Origin: Emticicia aquatilis
GTDB lineage: Bacteria; Bacteroidota; Bacteroidia; Cytophagales; Spirosomataceae
Assembly: GCF_014644295.1 (NCBI RefSeq)
Contig: NZ_BMKK01000006.1
Span: forward strand, 1-64,000
DNA: 64,000 nucleotides
Direction of reading: 5' to 3'
This document shows positions 34,884 to 44,622 of this stretch, one piece after another. The position numbers were made by a program, and so were the translations under genes. The notes beneath the pieces were generated by a model that saw only the letters and a program-made list of their open reading frames with translations, did not search any database and was not told where the DNA came from. How positions within the stretch are numbered: position 1 is the first letter of the stretch; every line of letters begins with the position of its first letter.

Positions 34884-36821
34884 TTAGTTCAACTCAATCA
34901 CATTATCATTGCCAAACCATACTTTAGCTTTTGCTATTACCTGTGCGTTAGGATTATGAAAGAAAACCGCTAAATTCTCTTTGGCCCTTGTACAACAAAC
35001 ATAAAATATCTTTTGAGTTCTATCTAATACAGTTGGCGAGCCTGTTTCTAAGAAAAGGTTGCCGAAATTATAATTGTTCCAACCTCCATTATCAAGAATA
35101 ACTAATACATTATCAAATTCAGATCCTTTTGTTTTATGCTGTGTAGAAAACGGTGTTTGACCTTCCAAATATTCATATAGTTTTTGAAATTCACTAAACC
35201 TGACATTTTTAACACGATTATATAAATATTCTTTCTTCTCTTTAAAATTAACGAGCTTATCATTAATCATACATATACCCTTTTCGTTGGCATCAATAAT
35301 TATTTCTTCTATGGTTTTATCGCCAACATCTACAAGATTATCAATATTTTCTTTAAGAATTCTCTTGCTTGCGATACTTGTTATTTTAAAACGATAGTCT
35401 GTTGCCCTTAGAAACTCGTTGTACCTTTTACTTTTATACAGAGAAATATTATTTTGGATTTTAAACAAATGTTTTATCAAGTTATCTCTTTTTGAACCTT
35501 TCTTGTTTTCATCATCCTCGTCTTGCTTTTTATCATCAAGCAATTGGTCTTTATCAACATACATTTTGGAAAAATCAGAATATTTTAGAGATTTAGCATA
35601 ATTGTACAATTCGGTATTCCCATCAATAAAAACCTGCATTGTGTTTGTAGGGCGAACTGTGTTTAATTCTCTACCACCTTTTCCTTGCTGCAATGCTTCA
35701 ACTACTTCTCCAAATGTATTTTCAGAAAAGTCAGTAGCAATATTGTTTTCTTTAATATGCTTCTTAATTCTATCTTTATAACTTAATATCTGGTCTTTAT
35801 TATAAATATCCATCAAGGTTCTAAAACCCGCTTTGTCGGCTATTAAATTGTGAGTAAGATTAAGTTCTTTTGTTTGCTTTAAATTACTAAAATCCCAAGC
35901 ATGATTAGCTACCAAAAACTCTTCAACCTTTTTAATATTGCCATCAGTAGAATATAAGAATAGTACAGTGCCTTGCTTTACTACACCATTAAACATATTG
36001 GGTGCATTGGGATCTGTAGAAGGTTCTTGTGTGATGCCATCAGTCCGAAGTTTATTGGCTAAATCGATAACAAGCTGAGGATTTCTTCTATTTTGTTTCT
36101 TTGGAATTTCGTTTACAGTATCTGCATAGTCTCCTTTGTATTCATCTAAATTTCCAATCCCATCATCGTAAATAGATTGCATCGCATCACCAAAGAATCC
36201 AATAATATTTTTTCTTTCGCTTTTCTTGAAGTGAGTGAGAAAAATATCAATAACAGCTTTATTCGTATCTTGATATTCATCAATAAAAATAAACTGGTAT
36301 TTATGCTTTATTATACTGCTAAGTTTTGGATATTTTTCAAAAAGATAGTTTGCAACAATAAGTAACTCATCGTGAGAAATGATTCCTTCACGCAATCGTA
36401 AAAACTCTTTATATTGTATTCCGTCTATTAAAGTATTAAAATAGCTTTTGGGAATAGGATTTGCCTCATCAATTGAAATTCCACTAACATTCTCATTATT
36501 GGCTAACGAAATAATTGCTTCTTTAAGCTCCTTTTGAAAGTGCTTTATATTATCCCATAAAAAGTCGTGAATTGTAGATACATTAAGGTTCTTATGGTTT
36601 ACTCTTTCTTCAATTTCTTTTACTGCTGCATTGGTGTATGTCATACAGGCTACTTTTGCTGTTGGATTTTCAGCAATTACCTGTCGAATAACACTTACCA
36701 ACGAATAGGTTTTACCACTTCCTGCACCACCACTCAAAAGAAAGTTTCTTCCTTCGTCAATTAATTGAAGTATTTGCTGTACTTCGGGTTCTAAATTTGT
36801 ATTTAATCTTGCTTCAACCAT
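34884..36821 (-). CDS. gajB: UvrD/Rep-type helicase of a Gabija-like system
   Basis: 645 residues. Superfamily 1A helicase motifs in order: LLSGGAGSGKTYSLVSVIRQ (Walker A, about 32-52), ACMTYTNAAVKEIEERV (Ia), FIFIDEYQDTN (Walker B DEYQ), IGFFGDAMQSIYDDG (III), FSTQHKTKGSEFDNVLVI (V) and FYVCCTRAKENLAVFF (VI). Overlaps the OLD-type nuclease gene by 19 nt. In Gabija GajB senses DNA ends and nucleotide loss and activates GajA. It is longer than the typical ~500-residue GajB, so the assignment to Gabija rather than another class 2 OLD pair is an inference. Confidence 0.85.
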   Translation of the reverse strand: MVEARLNTNLEPEVQQILQLIDEGRNFLLSGGAGSGKTYSLVSVIRQVIAENPTAKVACMTYTNAAVKEIEERVNHKNLNVSTIHDFLWDNIKHFQKELKEAIISLANNENVSGISIDEANPIPKSYFNTLIDGIQYKEFLRLREGIISHDELLIVANYLFEKYPKLSSIIKHKYQFIFIDEYQDTNKAVIDIFLTHFKKSERKNIIGFFGDAMQSIYDDGIGNLDEYKGDYADTVNEIPKKQNRRNPQLVIDLANKLRTDGITQEPSTDPNAPNMFNGVVKQGTVLFLYSTDGNIKKVEEFLVANHAWDFSNLKQTKELNLTHNLIADKAGFRTLMDIYNKDQILSYKDRIKKHIKENNIATDFSENTFGEVVEALQQGKGGRELNTVRPTNTMQVFIDGNTELYNYAKSLKYSDFSKMYVDKDQLLDDKKQDEDDENKKGSKRDNLIKHLFKIQNNISLYKSKRYNEFLRATDYRFKITSIASKRILKENIDNLVDVGDKTIEEIIIDANEKGICMINDKLVNFKEKKEYLYNRVKNVRFSEFQKLYEYLEGQTPFSTQHKTKGSEFDNVLVILDNGGWNNYNFGNLFLETGSPTVLDRTQKIFYVCCTRAKENLAVFFHNPNAQVIAKAKVWFGNDNVIELN

Positions 36822-38884
36822 AATAAACCATTTTTGATATATGCAGGAATATTCCAGTTACTAAAGTCCTTATCGCTATGATATAGTATATCCAATGCGA
36901 AATGCGTTTTCTTTTTTATACACGAACCTGCTAATACATAAGCATTATTGGCAACTTCATCAAATAACTTTCTATTTTGTAGTCCCTGAAATTCATCTTT
37001 TTTACCGTTTATAAATGCACGGTTAATATGAATAAAAGCATCCTCGAAACTTCTTGCGTGATAGGCATTTTCTTCCTGTTGATAGCAAATGCAAACCGTA
37101 CAACTGCCAATAATAATTATCCTATTGCCAACAGGTAATGTTTTTAAGTCATTCCAAACAACTGTACTCAAAAAATAGTTAATTGCAGAATTGCTTGTTT
37201 TAGTACCTTCATCAACAGGACAAGCTCCCCAAACGTCTTGCCCTTTATCGTCTTGTTTTACAACTTTGATGGCATCAATATCAGTTAATATCAAAGACTT
37301 AATCCCTAAAAATTCTATAAATTTCTCAAAGATTTGTGAATATGCCCCGACTTCGATAATTGATATGTTTTGAGATAATAGTGGAAGAAAAGTGTCTTCT
37401 TTACCCTCTGCTTTTAGACGATCTGCTTCTTCTAAATCAACTTTTCGCATAAAAGTTGGTATTAATATTCTTTCCGTATCTCCCTCTATCAAAACAGCTT
37501 TATCGGCAAAGAAAATTTCAGCTCTACTGATAGTTAAATACTGTTTTAGAAATTGATATTGACTTGGGTCGGCATCATATTGTTTTCTCAAATCGGAAAG
37601 ATTTTTTGCAACAACATTATTCTTATTTTCTGCTTTCAAATATTTAATGTCATCAAAATCACTGTCTGCAACAATGTGTGATGAGTGTGTCGTAATTATA
37701 TATTGTAGGGGTCTATTTATTCCATCATCTCTCTTTATACCTTCGGCAAGTAATTTCTTAATATTTTTAATAAAGACATACTGCATTTGGGGGTGTGTAT
37801 GTGCTTCGGGTTCTTCTATGATGAGTAGATTTATATCTGCTGGCTTTTTGTCCTTATCCCGTTTGAAATCCTGAACAAGAATTTCAATTTCAAAAATCAT
37901 GCTTATAAGGTTCATATAACCTAAGCCATTATAATGTTCTGGCAACTTATGGTCATCGTGCGTATATATTACGGTGGTGTTTCCTTCAAGTAATTCCCGA
38001 TGTTGCAATGTTGAAATTATTGCGATGTCAGTATCATTCAGTTTTATTCCTCCAAAATCTTGGACTTTTTTAATTACATCGCTGAATAGGTCTTTGTATA
38101 TATCGCTTAATGTATTATCGGTTTCTGAAAGTTGATCTTTAAAGTTTTCAGTAGCTTGATTTTGGTCACTATTGTCTTCTTTCTTTTTGTGAAGACTGGA
38201 TGTTTGTTTAGATAGTGTGTTTTCTTTTTCTTTATTAGTTACATCTCTCCTTGCACTAATATATCTGAAATCAATTATATTTTTAATACTAATACCCTCT
38301 TTTTCGAGATCAATAAAGTTATTATTATTGATTGTCTCAGTAGCTATATCATACTCAAAAGACATCTTATAAATGTGAAAATATTTGCCTAACTCTTGCT
38401 TTAAGAATTCTTTCAATTCTCTTGGTTTGCTTTTCTTTTTATTAGCCACCTTTGTTATTTCACTTACGACAAAAGCAGCATAATCTGTTCTGATTTTCAG
38501 AAAATCACTATAGGCTAATGTATATTCAAACCCTAATACAATTTTATTGTTATTAGGGTCTAAATCCATCAATACTCTACTAACATTTGACAAATCATCT
38601 TTATCATTATATTCAATAAATATCTTTAGTTTAATGCCTTTTGGTGGAAATTCGTCAGGAACATCAAGGGCATTAATTAATCTTTCTAAATCGTTTTTAA
38701 AACCTATATTGAAGTCGTCGTAAGTAAACTTATTTTTCTCATTCAAGAATTTATCAAGAACTGAAAGAATTGAAGTTTTTCCTGTATTATTCTTTCCAAT
38801 AACTAAGGAAAGCTCTTCTTCAATATCAATTGAAAAATCTTTTAAAAGTCTAAAATTCTCTATTTCTATTTTATATATTCTCAT
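36803..38884 (-). CDS. gajA: OLD-family ATPase-TOPRIM nuclease of a Gabija-like system
   Basis: 693 residues. ABC-type ATPase: Walker A SLVIGKNNTGKTSILSVLDK (about 25-45), Walker B LLIIEEPEAHTHPQM and switch YIITTHSSHIVADS. C-terminal TOPRIM nuclease: KAVLIEGDTERILIPTF (Glu) and SLILTDIDAIKV (D-x-D). A charged insertion (about 215-260) separates the lobes. Members paired with a UvrD-type helicase are class 2 OLD proteins; the pair is the Gabija antiphage architecture. Longer than GajA of Bacillus (~580 residues). Confidence 0.88.
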   Translation of the reverse strand: MRIYKIEIENFRLLKDFSIDIEEELSLVIGKNNTGKTSILSVLDKFLNEKNKFTYDDFNIGFKNDLERLINALDVPDEFPPKGIKLKIFIEYNDKDDLSNVSRVLMDLDPNNNKIVLGFEYTLAYSDFLKIRTDYAAFVVSEITKVANKKKSKPRELKEFLKQELGKYFHIYKMSFEYDIATETINNNNFIDLEKEGISIKNIIDFRYISARRDVTNKEKENTLSKQTSSLHKKKEDNSDQNQATENFKDQLSETDNTLSDIYKDLFSDVIKKVQDFGGIKLNDTDIAIISTLQHRELLEGNTTVIYTHDDHKLPEHYNGLGYMNLISMIFEIEILVQDFKRDKDKKPADINLLIIEEPEAHTHPQMQYVFIKNIKKLLAEGIKRDDGINRPLQYIITTHSSHIVADSDFDDIKYLKAENKNNVVAKNLSDLRKQYDADPSQYQFLKQYLTISRAEIFFADKAVLIEGDTERILIPTFMRKVDLEEADRLKAEGKEDTFLPLLSQNISIIEVGAYSQIFEKFIEFLGIKSLILTDIDAIKVVKQDDKGQDVWGACPVDEGTKTSNSAINYFLSTVVWNDLKTLPVGNRIIIIGSCTVCICYQQEENAYHARSFEDAFIHINRAFINGKKDEFQGLQNRKLFDEVANNAYVLAGSCIKKKTHFALDILYHSDKDFSNWNIPAYIKNGLLWLKQD

Positions 38885-39067
38885 CTTAATAGTTTGTGGG
38901 TTCTTTTAGATAAATGGTTTGCAGCTTGGCGATGTGATAGATTTTAGCATTAGCCCTCATTAAAATCAATAATGTTCATTTTACTAAGAATACTTTATAG
39001 AAGCATTTCAGCATTGCTACACAAAAAGGATTATAATTAGGCTGGTAACATTCCGCCTTTTCTATAA

Positions 39068-39138
39068 TTTTTTGTGGTATTTTTTTGAAGATGCCCCATA
39101 AACACCCTTGTGGGTGTTAGACTCTATATTAGATTACT
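39068..39138 (+). repeat. Direct repeat B flanking the Gabija-like pair
   Basis: Partner of 34695-34765 on the far side of the two defence genes, with an extra small palindrome ACACCCTTGTGGGTGT at about 39101-39116. It occupies most of the gene-free stretch 38885-39197; nothing else was seen there. Confidence 0.65.
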
Positions 39139-39197
39139 GTAAAATTATTATCATTTGTAATTTAATTCAAGGTAAGTAAGCTATTTTTCGGTTTACC

Positions 39198-40235
39198 TTA
39201 CTTGTCCTTCTCTTTAGTTGCTATTTGGTTACGTGCTATTTCAATAGCATTTTGTAATTTTTGATGCAAAATATCCTTTGGTATTTGTTTTGTAATGTAC
39301 TCAGCTACTCTAATATCAGATTGTTCTATTTCGAGTAACTCAAGGTGTTCTTGATTTTTTTCTGCACACAAAATCAAGCCGATGGGTGGATTTTCGCCCT
39401 CCATCAATTCATATTTTTTCAGCCATTTCAAATACACTTCCATTTGTCCTTTATACGCTGCTTTAAACGCTCCCAATTTCAAGTCTATCGCAACCAATCG
39501 GCGTAAGCGTCTATGATAAAAAAGCAAATCAATATAATAATCGGTGTGATCAATTGTAATACGTTTTTGACGGGCTAAAAAAGCAAAATCCGAGCCTATT
39601 TCTATGATAAATGATTGTAGTTCTGCCAAAATAGAGGCTTCTAAGTCTTTTTCGGAATAAGTATCTTTCAGGTTCAAGAAGTCTAAAAAAATAGGGTCTC
39701 TAAAAACCAAGTCGGGGCTGGGCGATTCCCCTTTACTAAGCTGTATCAACTCTTGCTTGATAGTTTCTTCGGGTTTTCGGCTAATGGCCGTTCTTTCAAA
39801 AAGCATCGAATTAACTTTATCTTGGAGTGTTCTAACGCTCCAGCGTTCCAAACGGCACATCTCCATGTAAAACTGCCTTTGAAGGTCGTCTTTAAGATAA
39901 ATCAGTATGCGTAAATGTGTCCATGTGAATTGTCCACTCACTGCGTGGACAATTTGAATATCCTCAAAAATTTCGGCAAATTTGATAAAATTTAACAAGT
40001 TTGTTCGGTTAAATCCTTTGCCATACGCCAACGTCAATTCATCACTTAGGGATTTAATTACCTGCTTGCCGTATTCTGCTCGTTGGTCTTGCAGTATAGA
40101 TTGATTGATACGCTTGCCAATATGCCAAAAAAGCAAGGTCATTTCGGAATTAATCGAAACAGCTACTCGCTGTTTGGCTTGCTCAATCAAACTTTTTATA
40201 TCTATTAAAAGTGTATTTTTGCTTAGTTGTGTCAT
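39198..40235 (-). CDS. DUF1016/YhcG-family PDDEXK nuclease
   Basis: 345 residues, full length for the family. N-terminal helical domain: LLFWHIGKRINQSILQD, YGKGFNRTNLLNFIKFAEIF and FTWTHLRILIYL. Nuclease domain: ITIDHTDYYIDLLFYHRRLR then RLVAIDLKLGAFKAAYKGQM, where the usual E-x-K is D-L-K. YhcG-type proteins are linked to DNA repair and defence islands; target unknown. It is a different subfamily from the 586-residue relative at 8928. Confidence 0.88.
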   Translation of the reverse strand: MTQLSKNTLLIDIKSLIEQAKQRVAVSINSEMTLLFWHIGKRINQSILQDQRAEYGKQVIKSLSDELTLAYGKGFNRTNLLNFIKFAEIFEDIQIVHAVSGQFTWTHLRILIYLKDDLQRQFYMEMCRLERWSVRTLQDKVNSMLFERTAISRKPEETIKQELIQLSKGESPSPDLVFRDPIFLDFLNLKDTYSEKDLEASILAELQSFIIEIGSDFAFLARQKRITIDHTDYYIDLLFYHRRLRRLVAIDLKLGAFKAAYKGQMEVYLKWLKKYELMEGENPPIGLILCAEKNQEHLELLEIEQSDIRVAEYITKQIPKDILHQKLQNAIEIARNQIATKEKDK

Positions 40236-40488
40236 AGAATTACCCTTGTTAAGGTTTTACGGATAGGTTCGCCCGAATGAGTAGGATCAAATAATATCAT
40301 AATTTCTCTTTTTAGTTAATGTGAGGTGTTTTTTACATACCTGTATTTAGGGTGTCTTAACATCACAGCAACGTAACACAAATATAACATGAAGCGTGTC
40401 AAGTATCAAATAAAGGACAGAGGATTATAGATAGAGTATTGACTTAGTGTTTTGTAATAGTTTTCTGGAAATATCATCTTGAATTTTA

Positions 40489-40576
40489 GGCTTAGGGATA
40501 GAAGTGGAAAGCCCGAAGTGTATTAGCCTCGTGCGAAGTCGGACTTGAAACGGATAGCCCGACCGTAAGGTAAGCC
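40489..40576. other. Structured repeat-like element, possible ncRNA or relict
   Basis: Closed by GGCTTA (40489) and TAAGCC (40571). Inside, AAGCCCGA (40509-40516) pairs with TCGGACTT (40539-40546) around CCTCGTGCGAAG, and CCGTAAGG forms a mini-hairpin at 40564-40571. The core GGGATAGAAGTGGAAAGCCC and GAAACGGATAGCCCGACC resembles a sequence I associate with Bacteroidota intergenic DNA, not verified. It lies in the gene-free stretch 40236-41065; nothing else there except the pseudogene piece. Confidence 0.5.
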
Positions 40577-40644
40577 CCACATGGTAGTTATGCTTTAATA
40601 GTGGTTGATAACATCTTTTACGGGTCAACGTTTTTAATCAATCA

Positions 40645-40740
40645 TATGCCGAGAAAACCATTCCAAATTTCTTTCAAAACTAAACGTGTTATAATAAATA
40701 TCTCGGCAACTTACTTTCAATTTGATTGAGTTAAGTTGCT
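40645..40740 (-). pseudogene. Duplicated 3' fragment of the gene at 44113-44592
   Basis: Offset of exactly 3488 bp to 44133-44228 with about 85 percent identity by eye. In the minus strand it still reads KVSCRDIYYNTFSFERNLEW then FSRHMID and stop, the C-terminus of the membrane protein. The rest of the gene is absent. It marks the other edge of the FAD/methyltransferase insertion. Confidence 0.85.
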
Positions 40741-41065
40741 TTCTGGTATGCTCTATTTCATAGTTTTTAATATTTTTCTCAAAAGCATCCACATGTGAAT
40801 TACCGAATAATAAAAAAAATTGGTTTTGAAGACCAAATTTTTTAAATTGGGGAAAATATTAATGAGATTTAGATACAAATGTAAAGAAACGCTGATAGTT
40901 ATTTAGCACAACGTTTCTTATAGATATTAGAAGTAGATTTCCAGCGTATTTTAACAAGAATCTTGAGTTATTATATTAAAATATTAAAGGTAAATAAAGT
41001 GTTATAACATAGTTTTTTTATTCATTCTAATTTAGTGATAGTGACGTTTATAAATAAAAATATTA

Positions 41066-43096
41066 ATGAATCATTCTGAAGAATTTTTAGATAACTTAGA
41101 AGTTAACGGATTTAAAGATATCTATTACATTGGTACTCAACAAAGAGGAATTACAATTTTCAAACAACAAGTAAGAGCATTAAACCTTATCTATACATTA
41201 GAAAAAACCTCCAAAATACAAGAAGGATCGAGAATAGCAATAATTGGTGGCGGGATTGGAGGAGTTACCGCAAGTGCTGCGGCTCTTTCAATAGGATGCA
41301 AAGTTTATCTCTATGAAAATAAACCCATTCTTATGCATTTGCAAACTGGATGCAAAACCAGATGGGTGCACCCAAATATATATGATTGGCCAAGTCAGGG
41401 TTCTGAATTTCCTTATGCTGGATTACCTTTATTAAATTGGAAGGAAGGGTACTCATCAGATGTAGCACAAGAGATGCTAACACAATATGGATTAATAACG
41501 AAAAAACATGCAAATAATTATCGAGAATGTTTAGGCGTACGATTTGAGGATATTGATTTTTCAACAAAAAAAATTTTTCAGGAATATTCAACCAATAAAG
41601 ATCATATCAAATTTGACGCCGAATTTGATATCATCATTGTTGCTACAGGGTTTGGTATAGAAGGTGGGTTTGATAGAAATAGTTTATTGAATGATAGTAA
41701 TTCCTATTGGAGAAACGATGATCTTGATCAGCCTTACATAGGGAAAACAAATTCTTCTGAAAGAAAAATTATCATTTCAGGTACTGGTGATGGAGCATTA
41801 GTAGATCTTTTAAGGAGTACGTTAATCAATTTTCATCAAGGTCGTTTAATTTTTGATTTTTTCTCTAATTCTGTTGATATAGAAAACATTAAAGAACAGA
41901 TAAACAAAATAAAGGAAAATGCAGGCATTTATGAAGATACTCATTCTAATTGGTTATACAGAAAATTTGAAGAGTTACCCAATGAGCTGTTAATTCCATT
42001 AAAAGAATATATCCACAAACAAAAAAGACAAGACACTAAAGTAACTTTACTTGGTAGGCAGAGTAGTATTAGTGATATATTTTCAACCAAAAAAATGTCA
42101 ATTTTTAATGCATTTATAGTATATTTGTTACATACAACTGGTTGTTTTGACTATTATGGCGTTGCTAAAATATCTAAGAAAAAAGATAAAAAAATTAAAA
42201 TTGATTTTCTGAAAAATTACAAGGGATTAAGCTCTACAAGTCTCTCTTATGACGTTCTTATTATGAGACATGGGCCTGCTATAGCAATAACCGACTCTTT
42301 AAAGTCACTTGGTATAATTGACCTTAAATTCAAGGATAGTATTGATACTTCAAATCGGATTTGGGATGCAGGTTGGCCTTCAGATTATATTGATAAAGTA
42401 CATGGCACAGAATTTGTCCCCCCACTTACAAAGGCAATAGTAACTACATTTGTTGAAATTTTAAGTCAAACCTTATCATATTTTCATAAGGAAAGTAACC
42501 CTTCTTTTAGGGTGTCATTGAATAGATTCATAGAAATCAACAATAGTATTTTTTTTCAGCAATTATGTCGTTATGGTGGTACAATTAAATACGAATCTGA
42601 AAGTAATATAGGTCGTATTTTTAATGCCAAATTTGGATTAGTTGGGTACGCTGCGGCAATTAATGAAGCAGTATTGCTAAGGCGAAAAGGTGATTTTGAT
42701 AAAGCAGTGAGTTTAATGGATGTAGATAGTTTAAAGTCGAATCCAATTAGACCAAGTTTAAATTCAATGTTAGCTATTCCTATTTACTCATTAGACAGCG
42801 ATAATAACAAAAAAATCAACTGTGCGTTATATATAGATTCATCAGAAATAGATTTTTTTTCAGATAAAGTAATTGATTTAATTATTAACACTTGCCAAGG
42901 GTTTATAATTACTATTGACAAAATGGTAGTCAATAATGATATAAAGGTTGTCAAAAGTCAGATCAACGGCACAATTCCTGCTGGAAACAAGCATTCAGAA
43001 AAATTAGAGAGTATAAAAATTGGCGAGCAAATATCTTCTGGTTTAAAAGAAAAACTGTATTTTAATAAAATAACTTCACTGGATATATACGAGTAA
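41066..43096 (+). CDS. FAD/NAD(P)-binding oxidoreductase fused to a GAF-like domain
   Basis: 676 residues. Rossmann dinucleotide loop AIIGGGIGGVTASAA at about 58-72, second strand YLYENKPIL, and IIIVATGFGIEGG at 189-201. A second nucleotide-like loop IISGTGDGALVDLLR is at 236-250. Residues about 530-650 resemble a GAF sensor domain: GRIFNAKFGLVGYAAAINEA, then SMLAIPIYSLDSD and YIDSSEIDFFSDKVIDL. No family name comes to mind for the fusion. It is followed 4 bp later by a methyltransferase gene. Very AT-rich. Substrate and reaction unknown. Confidence 0.7.
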   Translation: MNHSEEFLDNLEVNGFKDIYYIGTQQRGITIFKQQVRALNLIYTLEKTSKIQEGSRIAIIGGGIGGVTASAAALSIGCKVYLYENKPILMHLQTGCKTRWVHPNIYDWPSQGSEFPYAGLPLLNWKEGYSSDVAQEMLTQYGLITKKHANNYRECLGVRFEDIDFSTKKIFQEYSTNKDHIKFDAEFDIIIVATGFGIEGGFDRNSLLNDSNSYWRNDDLDQPYIGKTNSSERKIIISGTGDGALVDLLRSTLINFHQGRLIFDFFSNSVDIENIKEQINKIKENAGIYEDTHSNWLYRKFEELPNELLIPLKEYIHKQKRQDTKVTLLGRQSSISDIFSTKKMSIFNAFIVYLLHTTGCFDYYGVAKISKKKDKKIKIDFLKNYKGLSSTSLSYDVLIMRHGPAIAITDSLKSLGIIDLKFKDSIDTSNRIWDAGWPSDYIDKVHGTEFVPPLTKAIVTTFVEILSQTLSYFHKESNPSFRVSLNRFIEINNSIFFQQLCRYGGTIKYESESNIGRIFNAKFGLVGYAAAINEAVLLRRKGDFDKAVSLMDVDSLKSNPIRPSLNSMLAIPIYSLDSDNNKKINCALYIDSSEIDFFSDKVIDLIINTCQGFIITIDKMVVNNDIKVVKSQINGTIPAGNKHSEKLESIKIGEQISSGLKEKLYFNKITSLDIYE

Positions 43097-43100
43097 AAAA

Positions 43101-43847
43101 ATGACATTATTAACTTATAGTTCCTCATTAATAAAAAAGCTTGTTAATTCAAATGGTCATTCATTAGAATATATTGATGGTTTTTACGTAGATAAAAATT
43201 TACATAGAAAGCCTTTGCCGTCGGTTATTTTCCATCATGGAAAACTTTATTATAGATATATGGACAGGATTTTCAGCCCTACACCAATAAAAAAGATGGA
43301 GGCTAAGCAATCTATGTTGATGTGTGAAATAAGGTTGAAATATTTTGATGAATTTGTGGATGATGCTTATAATCTAAAAGTTATAAATGAGTTTATTTCA
43401 TACATTCCTCCTAATAAGCATAGGTTAAATATATTAGATTTTGGCTGTGGAAATGGGAAGTACACCTTAGGACTAAAAAGTAGAGTTGAACAAAGTGAGG
43501 TATTTGGGGTCGATATTAGTATGAATGCTATTAAGTGTGCTGAAAAAAACTACCCAAATATATTTTGGTTTCATATCAATGATCAGACTCCATTGCCTTT
43601 CCAAGATGGATATTTTGATTTTATTTTTTCAAGCTTTGTTATGCATTTTAATATATCTAAATTCTTCATCTGTGAATTAAACCGTATTCTTGCAAAAAAT
43701 GGGAAATTTATTTTCAATATTTATAATGAGAAATATTTCTCTAACGAACTATTTCAACATATGGAGAAATCAGGGTTTAGAGTTGATGAAATTAAACCAT
43801 CGTTTCAAACAAATCAATCATTTTACATGGTGAAAAAAAATAAATAA
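43101..43847 (+). CDS. Class I SAM-dependent methyltransferase
   Basis: 248 residues. SAM-binding motif I NILDFGCGNGKYTLGLK near 110-126, acidic loop GVDISMNAIKCAEKN, motif at PFQDGYFDFIFSSFVMHFN and post-motif ELNRILAKNGKFIFNIYNEK. The N-terminal 100 residues are specific. The family methylates small molecules or proteins; no target is evident. Four bases after the FAD/GAF gene, so one operon. Confidence 0.85.
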   Translation: MTLLTYSSSLIKKLVNSNGHSLEYIDGFYVDKNLHRKPLPSVIFHHGKLYYRYMDRIFSPTPIKKMEAKQSMLMCEIRLKYFDEFVDDAYNLKVINEFISYIPPNKHRLNILDFGCGNGKYTLGLKSRVEQSEVFGVDISMNAIKCAEKNYPNIFWFHINDQTPLPFQDGYFDFIFSSFVMHFNISKFFICELNRILAKNGKFIFNIYNEKYFSNELFQHMEKSGFRVDEIKPSFQTNQSFYMVKKNK

Positions 43848-44112
43848 CAGTCGCCCAATTTGCGGATTTTGTATATTTCTATCTAAAATTTAATTAAGTA
43901 AAAATGCTATTGAGCACTTTTAGGTAAAAATCAGAATCTTTTTCTATTGCTAAAATACTTTATCTTAAATAAGCAGTAACACATTTATTATTTGAAAAAT
44001 GGTGTAAAAAAAATTAGAGTTTATAACTACAATGAATAATTTTCTATTTGGTGATAAATTTAAGTATTTATATCTTTCAAAGATAAATAAAATTTATTTA
44101 ACGTTGTAAACT

Positions 44113-44592
44113 TTAGTTATCTTCACTGTGTATGTGCCGAGAAAACCATTCCAGATTTCGTTCAAAACTAAACTTGTTATCATAAATATCTCGGCAACTT
44201 ACTTTCAAAGTGATTGGGGTGAGTTGCTTTTTAATATCTTCAATTTCTTCTGGAGAATTGTTCTCTGTATTTTTATCGAATATTACGAAATAAGCATTGG
44301 GTAGAATTACCTTTTTATCTATACCTTTCAATGAAATGTGCCAATAAGATTTGGGGGCTAACTTTAGGCATTCGCTGATAGTTTTGTATGTAATGCCATC
44401 TTTGATAAAAACCACGTTCTTAATAATTAGTGGCCCCAAACCATTATTTTGGATATGAACATAGATGTGTGTTTTGCGGTCGCCGACATCAATCTGGCCT
44501 AATGGCTTGAGTGATTTTTCGTTGTGTAATCGTTGGAGATATAATTGGTAAAAAGTAGCCAGTAATGCTAATAATGAAATGATAATTGCCAA
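44113..44592 (-). CDS. Membrane-anchored protein of the radical SAM locus
   Basis: 159 residues beginning MAIIISLLALLATFYQLYLQ, a single N-terminal membrane helix, using TTG as start (only ORF start available after a stop at 44623). The outer part is beta-rich: KTHIYVHIQNNGLGPLIIKN and PNAYFVIFDKNTE. It lies 30 bp behind the radical SAM gene in the same direction. A fragment of its 3' end is duplicated at 40645. Possibly export or immunity for the peptide; unknown. Confidence 0.6.
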   Translation of the reverse strand: MAIIISLLALLATFYQLYLQRLHNEKSLKPLGQIDVGDRKTHIYVHIQNNGLGPLIIKNVVFIKDGITYKTISECLKLAPKSYWHISLKGIDKKVILPNAYFVIFDKNTENNSPEEIEDIKKQLTPITLKVSCRDIYDNKFSFERNLEWFSRHIHSEDN

Positions 44593-44622
44593 GAAACACC
44601 TGCCACTTTTGAATATAAGGAT

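Noticed and set aside
40425-40628. 67-residue minus-strand ORF
   Set aside because: It reads through the structured element at 40489-40576 and has no protein-like composition.
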